Assembly: GCA_029339195.1 (NCBI GenBank)
Contig: JAPTJF010000048.1
Span: 62,001 to 126,000 of the forward strand
Length of the DNA stretch: 64,000 nucleotides
Origin: Micractinium sp. NFX-FRZ
Taxonomy: Eukaryota > Chlorophyta > Trebouxiophyceae > Chlorellales > Chlorellaceae
Direction of reading: 5' to 3'
The notes beneath the pieces were generated by a model, which saw only the letters and a program-made list of their open reading frames with translations, was not told the origin of the DNA and searched no databases. Made by a program: the position numbers and the translations under genes. Positions 33,465 to 44,024 of this stretch are shown here, in pieces; positions within the stretch are counted from its first letter, which is position 1; the number at the start of each line of letters is the position of its first letter.

Positions 33465-35385
33465 CTACCGGCTGCGGAAGGCTGCCACAGCAATGGCCGC
33501 CACCGCGCCCACGATGGCTGCCCCCGCACCCAGGCCCACCAGCCCGTCCTTCAGGATCTCCTTATCGCACGCCTCCAGCAGCGCCTCACCCTGCCGGAAC
33601 TCGGGGTGGTGCTGCGGTGTGCGGCAGGGGGCAGGGGGCAGGGGGCAGGGGTTGTGTTCGAGGTGGGGTATCGTGGTGGCAAAAGTTTCAGCAAAATTCC
33701 CTTGCGCGCCTCCATCAAGTGGGGCGGCGGGTTGAGCAGAAGGGAAGGGCTTAAGGGCAGGGGCAGGGGGGAAGAGCAACTTGGGTGTTGGGGAGCAGTG
33801 GAGGCCACGCCAGCACGGGGAAATTCGAGTACGGCAGGGCGCCGCAGGGGGTGAGGGGGCGCGGTGGTTGTTGTGTTCGGGGCGCCGGGACGGCTGAGTG
33901 TGCGCCCCCCAATCCTAAAACTCACGCGATCCGATTACCAGCACAAAAGCATAAGTCTGTGTGCACCCCTCAGCTCGAAAGCATACCTTTACGTGACCCT
34001 TTGAGCGTGCGCCGCGCCCCAACATAACGCCTCTGTCGGTACTGCGCCCACCCACAGTGGAAACAATCCACAAACTCCATACAAAACAAACAAAAATAGC
34101 CGCCCCACCTCCATGAGCCCCTTCAGGGTGCGCCGCGCCTCGATGTAGTGCCTCTGCCTGAACTTGCCCACGGCCACGAGGTACAGCAGGTCGCGCGCGT
34201 CCAGCCCCTCCCCCGGGTGGTGGCTCAAAGCCTCCGCCAGCTCAATCCCCCGCTGCTGCTGCGCCTCCTGCGGAGAGTGCACCAGCGCCCAGGACAGCCT
34301 GCAGCCAGGGGGGGAGAGGCGGAGGGAGGCGGGTGGCAGGCAGGGGCAGGGGCGGCGTGAGAGCGAGGGCGGATGTGGGAGGGGGGAAGAGGCCGGGGTG
34401 CGCCCGTGGGGCGTAGGACAGCCTAGAAGCAGGCAAAAGAGGAGCGGTGGCAGGTACGGGCAAGCTCCCAGGGTGGCCTGCAATGTCTACAGCATGTGGG
34501 CAAAGGCCGGAACGCGGGTGCAACCGCTAGATGTGCAGGGGCGCCCATGCAGGAACGGCGAAGAATATGAGCGGGGGGTGGCTCCCGCATTGCCCCCAGC
34601 AGGCAGCAGGCAGTTGGTTCACACATCCCCTTATTGCCTCACTCACCCCAGAGGCAGGCCAGGGGGGCAACCGCTGCCTCCTGCCCTGTCCTCCCCCCTT
34701 GCTTGCTGCCCGCCCCTTCCACCAAGTTGAGGCAGGCATCTGGCGCCTCACTGCCTGCCTGCCTGCCACCCTCCCTGCGCGTCTCTCCCCAGGCTCCGCA
34801 ATGCCCCTCCGCCTCCCTCCCCTGCTTCAGCCCTCATTCTCTCTTCCTCACTTCAAGCGTCCCACCGCGTGTTGCCACCCTCCCTCCTCCGACCTGCCTC
34901 AAATCCTCTTTACCCCACCCACGCACCTGAAGCACGCATCCAGCGCCTCTTGGCCCCCATGCTGTGCCGCCGCCTCATACTCCCGCTCGCACTGCTGCAC
35001 CAGCTCCGGTTCGGTCACCGGCAGGTCGTCACGCATCGCGCCCCCGGGCTGTGCCGCGTCTCCGCTGCTGCCGCTGCTGCTCAGGTGCTGCTTGGCCTTG
35101 GACAGGAGGTCGTTCAGCGGCACCTGTAGGGAATGAGGGCGGGTTTTGTATAATAGACTATGTGCTGGTGGCCCACACCAGTGCTGGTTGGCGGAGGTGT
35201 GAACTCGGCGGCAGCAGGAGCAGCGGCGGCAGCGGCGGCGTCGGCAGAGCCAAGTCAGGGGCGGCAGTGGGCGACCGTCCGGGGAGCGCTCGAGATGAAG
35301 CACAAACGGCTCACAGGCACCCCTCCAGACGGTGTGAGAACCTTAGAAGCTCCCGACGAACCTTTAGGAAGGGCTGGCCGCTCAT
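33465..35385 (-). CDS. FIS1: Mitochondrial/peroxisomal fission protein FIS1
   Basis: Four exons (35385-35362, 35123-34927, 34298-34109, 33611-33465) join in phase to 185 residues, close to the 167 of plant FIS1. The 24-nt first exon gives MSGQPFLK. The centre LSWALVHSPQEAQQQRGIEL followed by RDLLYLVAVGKFRQRHYIEA matches the two TPR-like repeats of plant FIS1. The C-terminus KDGLVGLGAGAAIVGAVAAI is a single membrane helix with a short basic tail (RSR), so this is a tail-anchored outer membrane protein facing the cytosol. FIS1 helps recruit the dynamin-type fission machinery to mitochondria and peroxisomes. The start codon is inferred from the only short exon that splices in phase; no in-frame ATG precedes the conserved part in exon 2. 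An intronic copy of the end of exon 3 lies at 33987-34047. Confidence 0.9.
33987..34047 (-). repeat. Intronic copy of FIS1 exon 3 end with its donor
   Basis: Read on the minus strand it gives RQRRYVGARRTLKGSRK, a diverged copy of RQRHYIEARRTLKGLME at the end of exon 3, followed by a donor-like GTATGC. It lies in the next intron, about 60 bases downstream of the real exon end (34109). No good acceptor directly precedes it. Confidence 0.7.
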
Positions 35386-35585
35386 TCAAGCTCCCCGAGG
35401 TGGTGATCGGCCTGAATCCGCTGCTGAATTTGAACTACGAGTAGAGGGACGCCTTGGCTCACAAGGTCTTGGCCGCGTGAGAAGCGGTACACTTGGAAGT
35501 ACACTCTCCGAGACGACTTGACACAGTTGCCAGAGTGGTTTCCACTGAACTGTGAAACAGCATCGTCTAGCAGTAGCGCACCCCG
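35386..35585. promoter_or_regulatory. Compact head-to-head promoter of FIS1 and biotin ligase
   Basis: Only 200 bases separate the two start codons on opposite strands, so both promoters and 5' leaders must overlap here. I see no clear TATA box. Confidence 0.6.
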
Positions 35586-38464
35586 ATGCGCCCTGCCCTG
35601 CGACCACAACTTGTTCACAACCTGCTTGCACCACTGCGGCACTCTCGGCCTCTAGCAGCTCGTCCAGTGCTGCGCACGTACCTTCTGACCCGCAACATGG
35701 CGACAGCCGACAGCAGCGTCACTGCCGCAGCTGCCGCTGCTGGCACCGCCACCGTCTGCGTGCACGCCGCCACACCCGCAGAGCTGCAGGCGGCGCGCCA
35801 AACGCTGGAGCAGGCACGTGTGCAGCGCACTGTGCTGCAGCCTGTATTGCAGTCTGTCATGGAGCCGCTACTAGGCGCGAGTGCGGCAGCGGCACTGAAT
35901 CCAGCTTGTCCTTGCCTGCAGGGCGGCCCGCTCGTATCGCGTCGTGCCACAGCCGACCAGGCAGAGCAGCATTGCCGCCTGGCTTTTGCAGCCGCTGCCG
36001 ATGACCTCACCAACAACGGCAGCGCCGACGCCGCCCTCGGCCCTGGCTCGTGCGGCGCCTTCTCAGTCCCCCGCTACCTGTCGGCACTGGACACGCGGGT
36101 GCTGGGGCGGGTAGTGCTGACAGCGGCCGCCACGACCTCCACCCAGGTCGTGGTGCAGCAGAATGTGGCGGGCCTGCCAGATGGGCTGCTGTTTGTTGCA
36201 GACAAGCAGTACGGCGGCAAAGGTGCGCTGGCGTCGGTGCGCTGCATGACATCCGAGTGGATGTCAAGCCCACGCTGTATTCGTCAGGCTTGGTTACACA
36301 ACCCATTCGCACGTTGCTGCAGCATCTGCTTCCGTGCAGCCCGCACATGGCGTCCTGCACAGCTGTTTGCGGGCACCTCTGCATGCCCTACTTTTGTGTC
36401 AAGTTCCCTGCAAGCATGCCCGATCCCAGATTGAGGGATGGACACCCAGCTACACCACGGCAGTGCACAAACACCCTCACACTCCACTTCGAGCCCATGC
36501 ATGCAGGGCGGGGGGGCAACGTTTGGGAGTCGCCCGATGGCTGCCTCATGTTCTCGGCTCTCAAGCGGCTGGAAATCCCGGGGCAGCGCCTGCCGTTTGT
36601 GCAGTACATTGTGTCGCTGGCGGTGGTGCAGGCGGTACAGGCAGAGGCAGCAGCGCGGCTGCAGGTGGGTGCGCTGGGCGCGGGCAGTGGGTTGAGCAGG
36701 CAGTTCAGCCAAAGGTGGCAGCACGCTCGCAGGTGGATGCAGTTTGCTGGGCGGTAAGCAGTGGGTCAGGCGGTGGGGCAGGCAGAGGCAGCGGCGCGGC
36801 TGCAGGTGGGTGCACCAAGTGCAGAGGAGTTGCACAGAGCAGCCCTCGTGCTGACGCTCGCCGTTGCAGCATCTCCTTGTCGTGTGGGCGGCAGCAACAG
36901 GAGGAGGCAGCGACAGCCCGCCGTCAAGGGTCTTGCCCGGGGATGGCCCAAACGGGCCCCCACTTTGTCCATGCGCTCCCCCCTGCCAGCCTGCCCATGC
37001 ACGCACGCCCATGCACGCACGCCTTGCACTGCGTGCCCATGCAGGGGCGTGAGGTGGACGTGCGCATTAAATGGCCCAACGATGTGTATGCCGGCCGCCT
37101 CAAGCTGGGAGGCATCCTGTGCCACTCCTCCTACCGGGACAAGCGCTTCCACATCATCATGGGGGTGAGCGGGGGAGAGGACGGGCGGGGTGAGCGGGGG
37201 TGGACGGGCGGGGGTGACCGGGGGTGGAAATGGGGGGTGAGGAGGAGCACGGGAGGGGTGGCGGGTGGATGACGTGTTGCGGTTAACATGACCTGACAGT
37301 ATGTGCAGGTGAGGGTGCACAGGGATGGGGCTGATGCGTGTTTCCCATGTCATCATGGGCGTGAGTTGGCGAGGGTCAGGTGGCTGGTACCACACCTTGC
37401 TACGCTAAACAACAGCCGGAGGATGGCGAGCGAGGCTTGCGTTCCTCTCAGGCGCACGTGCCGCGGTTTTCTCATTGATGCCGGCCGTGCTTAAACAGCG
37501 TCAGGGGAGCATCATATCCTTAATTGGATCTAGGGGATTGCCTTTGTTCTCATCTCGATGATTAACCCCTCCTGCCCGCAGGTCGGCCTGAACCTGTCCA
37601 ACCGCACACCCACCACCTGCGTGGACGCTTTGATAGAGCAGGCGGCAGGGGCAGGGGCAGCAGCAGCAGCAGGCGGGCAGCAGGCAGCGCAGCAGGCGCA
37701 GCAGCAACAGGCTCAAGAGCAGCAGCAGGAGAAGCAGCAGCAGCAGCACACGCAGCAGGCGCTAGAGCCCGTCAGCCGGGAGTCGCTTCTGGCGGGGATT
37801 ATGAGCCGGCTGGAGCCGATGCTTGACCGGCTGGCAGCAGAGGGGTTTGCCCCCTTTGAGGCCGAGTACTGCCGCCACTGGCTGCACTCCGACCAGCAGG
37901 TGGGTGGGAGGGGCCGGGTGGGGCGGGCGGGCTGGGATGGTGATAGGCTGGCCAAGGGTGCCCCTGCCACGCCCTGCCCTGCCCACGCAGCCTCATTCGG
38001 TGCTTCACAATTTCCCAGCTGTCCCACCCTGCTGCTCGCCCTCCCGGCCTTGACACGTGGTGGCTGCCCTTCCCCGCCGCCTTGCTGCCTCGCCTGACCG
38101 CTCGCCATGCCCACTGGCTGCCCCCCGCCCCAGCCCTCCACTGTGCCATTTGGCGCATGTGGAAGGAGGGCGGTCGGAACAACATCAAATGAATGCACAC
38201 GCAACCAACTGCACTTGAGCACACTCAAGTGCCCCGCTAAACTGGCACCCCCCCCCACAGGTGCACTTGGAGGAGGGCGGGCAGCTGACCCCGGTGACCA
38301 TCCGGGGGCTCAGCCCAAACGGGTACCTATTGGTGGGTGGGCGGGTGGGTGCTGCTGCTGCTGCTGCTGTTGCTTTTGCTGGTGCTGTTGCTGGTGCTGC
38401 CGCTGCTGCTGCTGCTGCTGGTGCTGCCGCTGCCGCTGCCGCTGCCGCTGCCGCTGCCGCTGCC

Positions 38465-38495
<31 letters not shown>

Positions 38496-38944
38496 GTGCT
38501 GCCGCTGCCGCTGCCGCTGCTGTTGCTGTTGCTGTTGCCCCTGCTGGGAAGGTTGGATCAGGGTGTGAGGGTGGGCAGCTGCGCAACTGTGAAACAGTTT
38601 GTGCCATCACCTGCACGTGTGCTGTTGTGCACAGCCCGCTACCCGCTCCTGCCTGTGTAGCCTTGTCTGCTCGGCACTGCCTGACCCTGCTGGCTAAGTA
38701 GCCATGCAGCACTGCTGTCGTCACTGCCACCGCCCCACCTTGTCTGACCCTGTTCGCTCCTTGCAGGCCACAGGCGCAGCGGGGGAGCGGTAATTGCAGC
38801 TCCCCACGTCCCACCCTTGCCTGCCCCCCTGCCCCCTACGTCCCGCAGGCCACAGATGCTGGTGGGGAGCGGTATGAGCTGCACCCAGACGGCAACAGCC
38901 TCGACTTCTTCCAGGGCCTGGTGCGCAAGAAGCTGCCAGCGTGA
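35586..38944 (+). CDS. HCS1: Biotin protein ligase (holocarboxylase synthetase)
   Basis: Six exons (35586-36222, 36507-36664, 37045-37164, 37582-37899, 38261-38332, 38849-38944) join to about 466 residues. The Arg-rich, acid-free start MRPALRPQLVHNLLAPLRH looks like an organelle presequence, with a second ATG (TRNMATADS) as a possible cytosolic start, as known for plant HCS1. The catalytic core is clear: STQVVVQQNV, YGGKGRGGNVWESP for biotinyl-AMP binding, IKWPNDVYAGRLKLGGILC, and VGLNLSNRTPTTCVDAL. The C-terminal domain ends YELHPDGNSLDFFQGLVRKK, close to Arabidopsis HCS1. It activates biotin with ATP and attaches it to carboxylases such as acetyl-CoA carboxylase. A Gln/Ala-rich insert of about 40 residues interrupts the core after DALIEQ. 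A cryptic intron within exon 1 (about 35808-35921, possibly with a GC donor) cannot be excluded. Confidence 0.92.
36764..36805 (+). repeat. Intronic copy of biotin ligase exon 2 end with donor
   Basis: About 42 bases ending GCGGCTGCAG and followed by GTGGGTGCA repeat the end of exon 2 (36623-36664) and its donor with few changes. It lies about 140 bases downstream in the same intron. Confidence 0.75.
38351..38540. repeat. Long CTG/CCG triplet tract in an intron
   Basis: About 190 bases of mixed GCTGCTG and GCTGCCG units fill much of the fifth intron of the biotin ligase gene. If the intron is retained, the frame stays open through the tract and on to about 38700 and would add a poly-alanine tail. 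Confidence 0.9.
38763..38808 (+). repeat. Intronic copy of the last biotin ligase exon start with acceptor
   Basis: GCAG followed by GCCACAGGCGCAG...GGGGAGCGGT repeats the acceptor and first 40 bases of the true last exon (38845 on). The copy contains an in-frame TAA, so splicing to it would cut the protein short. Confidence 0.75.
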
Positions 38945-39681
38945 CGCCGAGGGATGGGGGAGCCGCGCCGCTGGCTGGGGGCGGCAACCAGCTCTGCACC
39001 ACACAACACAATGTCACGCCAGCTAGAGCAGCTGTGCGGCTGCTGAGCACCGCGTGCTACCCACTCCTGGCACTTGTAACACGCAAAATGGATGTATTCT
39101 TGCTGCTCAAAATCATACTTATTAATACACAGGGTGCAGCTGCCGGGTACTAACGTCAGGCACCAGGCACACCAGTGTGGGACAGGAGGAACTTTATCAT
39201 CAGTTCAAGACTTGGGAGCATCCGCCAGCCCACAGGGGCAGGCATCACGAGGGCAGTTCAACGCGGATTCACTGGCTGGAGGTCACCAAAAAGTCACGGC
39301 AGCCGAGGCAGGTCACGGGCCATCATAAACCGGCATGGCAGTTGAGCGCAGGCGCTTGGGCCTGGCGCAACTTAAGAGCATATGAAGGGAAGGCAGATGA
39401 GGCGCGGCCCTCTAAAGAGAGGGTTTGCAAGGGGAACTGTGGGTGGTTGGGTGGGGCAGGGGATGGACCCCTGGTAGGGCGGAGGGCAGGTAGCACGCAT
39501 GTGCCGTATCCTCGCTTGGGTCCCAGAGCACCCTGGCAGGTGTGGCTCAGCCCTCCTGGGCGGCGCGCAGTCTCAGCCGGCAAGCCGGGGCGGTCAGCCA
39601 ACCAGCAAGGCTGGGGCAGGCGGCGGCCCCGACGCCTTGAGCCAGCCATGTGGCAGCGCAGGCCCAGGCCGGCCAATTGCT
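38945..39681. other. Convergent 3' untranslated regions
   Basis: About 740 bases lie between the biotin ligase and the secreted Cys-rich gene. They hold the poly(A) signal of the former at 39075. No further gene is seen. Confidence 0.45.
39075..39079 (+). terminator. Poly(A) signal TGTAA of biotin ligase
   Basis: TGTAA lies 131 bases after the stop codon, at the start of a locally AT-rich stretch, as expected for a green-algal 3' end. Confidence 0.65.
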
Positions 39682-41670
39682 TCAGCACTTCTGGCACTTG
39701 GCGGCAGCCCCGAAGCCAAACTTCTTCCACTGCTTCTTGCACCAGGGGGACAGCTGCACCAGGGTGGTGGGGGGCCAGGAGCGGCAGGTGAGGCTGGGGA
39801 AGCGGCAAACGGCAGCGTGGCATAGCACAGAAAGGCAGGGTCCACGTGTGCGTGCAAGGCGCAGCCAGCTGGCCGCGCTCTACGGCACAGGCCCGCACAG
39901 ATGCACCGGACGGGGTGCCCCCTATTTTGCCTTCCGCGCCTGCCACCATGCACCCGCATACCGGAGCTCTGCTGCAGGCTCCCCATCTCACACTCGCCCT
40001 GCCATGTGGTGCACGCCAGGGACGCCCTTTGCCCTTGCACCTTCGACCTGTTGTCTGCAACTTCCTCCCGACTGCTCCTCCCAATGACCCCCAGCTACCG
40101 CCATGCTCGTATGCACTCCACCCCTTCTGTACGTCCACACAACCCCACCCCAATACGAAGGCATTAAGTGAGCCGCCAACCCACCCCCCAGTGGATGCCC
40201 TCACCTTGACCTTCGTGTCGGTGATTTCCTCCCACACCTCCCAGCAGAACCTGCAGGCGCAGGCAAAGGCAGGGGGAAGCTCGGTGGCAGAGCAGGGCAG
40301 GGCAGGCAGGATGAAGTGGCAGCAGGGCAGGGCAGGGCAGGCGGGATGAAGTGGCGGCAGGGCAGGGCAGGACAGGCGGGATGAAGAGGTGGCAGGCAGC
40401 AGCGGATCACGCATGCAGCAGCGCCGCTTCTGCTGCCACAATATGTGTCACCGTCATGTGACACATATTTGATTTGAAGGCGAGTGGAGAGAAGGTGGCC
40501 ACTCACTGTGCCTTGATGCATTCGTACTTGCATCGGTTGGGGAAGACCTGGAGGCGGGCCAGGGCAGGATGGCAGAGGGGAGGGGTGGGGTGGCAGCGGG
40601 ACCGGGGACGGGGCCACATGCACGCCGCCTGCAGGACGGCACAGCTGCAGATGGCCACATGAACAAAGATGCTTGTTGTCTGTGCATTCTCATGAGGAGT
40701 CCTGCTGCGTCCGTGGGCTACGCTGCAGGCACTTGATTGACCCGGAGTGTGGTTGAGCCAGTTGGTTTTACGTCGGCTCAAACACACAGCCCACGCACCC
40801 GGCGGCGGCGGGGCACCCCCTCCAGCGTCATGCACCGCCCCTCCTGGATGTCGGGGTTGCCCCACCAGCTGGGCTTGCACATCGTGTCATAGTGCTCCTG
40901 TGGGGCAGGGCAGGGCAAAGGGCTTGTGTGGCAAGGCGGTGCAGGCGACACCGGTGGGAGGGGGGCGAGAGTGAGGCAGGGCCGTGTGCCGTGGTGTCGT
41001 TGTCGTTGCAGGCGGCGATGCGTGAGGGGTTACCAGAGGGGACGACGACGTGCGGCTGCCTTCCGCCTGTACAGGTGGCGCTGGGCGAGGCAAGGCATCC
41101 CAGAGCGCCGTGGCGGGGCGGGCACTCACCACACAGATGGGCTTCAGGTCCGACTTGCAGGCTGCCTCACACGCGTTGGTGACTCTCTGGGAGAAGCTGG
41201 CGGGATGGAAGGTGGAGAGAAGGAGCGAGGGAGATGTTCAGGGGAGGGAGGGGGCGGGCGGGCAGAGCAGGAGGGTTGGGGCTGCTCCGTGGCGGCCAGC
41301 AGGCCATGGGGGCAGTTGGCCGGCCTGTGAAGCATCCTGCTGATGCATTGATCAGGCGGAAGCTTGACTGTCAGGCGTTATTTTGTAGGGAGCCTTAGTG
41401 ACTATGGTGCAGTAGGGAGCGCGGCGAGCAGGCCCGCTCGGCAGGTACGCTGCGGCCGCCCACCTCGGGCTGCCGCCCACCGCCACGGACTGCAGGCCCC
41501 CTCCCCCTTGGCTGCCCCACGCCCTAATCTCTCTCCTGTCTCAACGCTAGCAGATTAGCAGCAAATCAAGCTTCGCAAGTCCTCCGACACCACCCAGACT
41601 CAGCCCGTATCGGCTCGCCCCACCTGCAGGCGATGCTGCTCAGCAGCAGCACTGCCAGAAACAGCCGCAT
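39682..41670 (-). CDS. Small secreted cysteine-rich protein
   Basis: Six short exons (41670-41624, 41184-41130, 40897-40799, 40547-40507, 40250-40205, 39753-39682) join in phase to 119 residues. It begins with a signal peptide, MRLFLAVLLLSSIACR. The mature part has 11 cysteines, in segments such as TNACEAACKSD, NRCKYECIK and AAAKCQKC, and many Trp and Lys residues. The intron before exon 2 uses the acceptor CCCAGAG, the only one that keeps the frame. No transmembrane helix follows, so the product should be exported to the cell wall or medium. I do not recognise the family. It could be a structural, protective or signalling protein; the cysteine count alone does not decide. It is divergent from another small secreted protein at 42676. 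Confidence 0.75.
40291..40390. repeat. Minisatellite, three units of 30-35 bp
   Basis: Three adjoining units built of GGGCAGGGCAGG blocks and GGATGAAG lie in an intron of the secreted Cys-rich gene. Confidence 0.85.
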
Positions 41671-42675
41671 GGTTGAGGACAGCAGCGGTGCAGGGGAATA
41701 CAGGAGAGAGCGCAACAGCCCGGCAGCCGTGTTCGTCAAAGCCAGAAGCGCCAGAGGCGCCAGAGGCTGCTTCAAGCGGGATTCCTGTGGATTTCGATGC
41801 GGGGTTAACACTGCAGCGCCGCCACCATCAAAGGGTGCCAGTTGGTTCGCCCACAGTGAGCGTCCCACCAGCTGGCGCCGGTTGGCTGACGTCAGCAGAC
41901 GGCAACGCACTGAATCCCCTGGCAGCAAGCTTGCTAAACGTGGCATGAAGCAGATGAAGATGTGACCAGGCTGAAATCTGCTTGCATGCACATATTTTAC
42001 AAGTAAAAGCCGAGACGCCTCTAAATCGATGCTGAGGGAGGGATGGGAGTACGCAATGATGCACCATGTGAGACAAGGCGGTGAGAGGGTGGCCAGGCGT
42101 GCCAGGAGAGTGAGGGTGCGTGGGGAGTGCACGGCCGGAGGGCAGCTATTGTAAGGAAATGTCAGGAGGGCAGGGTGGAGGCCGCAGCTGAATTCGAACA
42201 GCACGCGTCCCCGCCCTGCTGGGCACGCCTCGCCAGTACCGCAGCGTGAGCGACATCGCAGCCAGGACCGCGCTGTGCTCTGCAGATTGGCTATACTCTC
42301 AGACCCAATCTCTCGCTCACTATTTAGAGGTTCCCTCGCAGTCAAGCCTTTCATCTGATAGTCAGGAGCCACAAGCCCAGGTAAGCCGCCCAGCTTAGGG
42401 TGTTGGGACCTCCCAGCTGACACTGCCCCGTCATGGGCTGCCTCCAAGCTAACTTCCAACCTGCCCATGCCAGGCAGTCTCCAGCGCGTATACCTAGCGC
42501 TCTGCGGCCAGTAGGCAGCCCAAGCCGCCATTTTGGCTTGGGTTCGGGGGGGCAGGCGGTCCGAGGGTGCCTTCTCACCTCCCACCCAACGCCCTGTGTT
42601 GCCGACGCCGCTGGCATCCGCCCAGCCCCTGCCCACATGCCTACCCATTTCTTCCCCACCGCATGCAGAAGCGCC
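41671..42675. promoter_or_regulatory. Divergent promoter region of two secreted-protein genes
   Basis: About 1 kb. A probable 5' untranslated intron of the plus-strand gene runs from GGTAAG near 42379 to GCATGCAG at 42668, seven bases before its ATG. I found no further coding signal. Confidence 0.45.
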
Positions 42676-43360
42676 ATGGGATACAAAGTGCCCTTCGCCA
42701 TCGCCCTGCTGGCGTGCCTGCTGGTGCAAGCCGCCCAGGCTGGCCGTTGGGTAAGCAGGGTTTCAAGCCCAACAGAAACCCTCCTCTGCTCTTCCCTTGT
42801 TCCTAAACTGCGCCGTACGGGCATGTGAATTTAGTGTGTCACCCTTCTTAATATGCAGGATGCCAAGCCCGATGACGCGGGTGCAAGAAACATCGGCACT
42901 AGCCAGGCAAGTTTGCTGCTGCGCCTGCTGCCGCCTCTGCACCGGCACCGTATCCCGAACAGGTCCCTATCAGGGCACCATGGCTCCCTCCCACCGTGGT
43001 GACCAGAACTGGTCAGCCGCCCGTCTGCCTGCCTGCATCACTGTTTGGGCTACCAGCAATCGAAAGCTGGCACACCCCTCTCTACCACCACCCCAGCCAA
43101 CCCTGGCTCACTTTCAGTCTGCCAGCCTGCCCCTCTTGCCGGCGCAACAGGCCCACATTCGTGAGGAGAGGATCAGGGTTGCTGACCCGCCCCCCGATGA
43201 CCAAGCAGACGGCTCTGAGCAGGCCATGCTGTCCACCAATCAAGTGACGGAGGGCGGATCTGGTGCCCACACCTTGCGCATCCGCGAGCCCAATGCCCAG
43301 GGGCTGCAGGCTGACCGCATCCGTGAGGCCATGAAGAAGAGGAAAGTTGTGCTGCCCTGA
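42676..43360 (+). CDS. Small secreted or lumenal protein of unknown function
   Basis: Three exons (42676-42750, 42859-42906, 43151-43360) join in phase to 110 residues. It starts with a classic signal peptide, MGYKVPFAIALLACLLVQAAQA, probably cut after AQA. The mature part is hydrophilic, charged and lacks cysteine (REERIRVADPPPDDQADGSE, ending RIREAMKKRKVVLP). The second intron begins with GC (CAG then GCAAGT), a typical strong GC-AG donor. No alternative GT donor nearby keeps the frame. I do not recognise the family. A cell-wall, vacuolar or secreted role is possible. The ATG context (GCGCCATGG) is good. Confidence 0.75.
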
Positions 43361-44024
43361 GACCTGCCACAAGAAGCACCTTCCCCTGGGCTTGCACACT
43401 CACCGGTGGCTGCAGCGGCGGGTGCCGCTGCAGTTTGCCACAGATTGACGGCAGGGCACACAGGCTATCCACACACCTGCTGGCACCACCTGCCTCCCGC
43501 CCAATCCCACAAGCTTCACGAATACCACGTAGCGCTAGCGCACCCCCGCCTGCATGTCCTGCTGCGCTCCGAGAAGCTCAAGAGGCGCGCTGAGTTACAC
43601 ATTGATGAACCCATGGAATGACATGGTATGCTCCCCCAATGTTTGAAACCAGCACAGTCCCCTCCCGCCAAGCTCGGTGCACGTGCGAGAGAGGCAACAG
43701 CAGAGCTGTGCAGCACCCGCGGTCGGGAGGGCACTTGCTTGAAGCTGGCAAAGCAATGCACTTTCGCAGGAACGATCAATGTTTGATGTCCAGCTGCGCA
43801 GAGGCGGACCGCGCATTGCAGCGGCGGGCGGCAGCGGCAGTGGCGGCGACAGCGGCAGCGGCGGAAGCGGCGGCAGCTGACGTGGCATCGCTTGTTGGCT
43901 GCGCTCCATGCTTCCTGGCTCGAAACACTTCTAGGGTCGATTGTCTGAGCCCGAAGTGGGTGCTCGGGGGCGTGTTGTTGCCCGCCCAGGCTGCCTGCTT
44001 GTTTTCGCGCAGAGTTGAGGTGCG
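43361..44024. other. Intergenic region before PRP38
   Basis: About 660 bases hold the 3' end of the small secreted gene and the PRP38 promoter. A GGC/GCA-rich repetitive block lies at 43815-43882. No further gene is seen. Confidence 0.4.
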
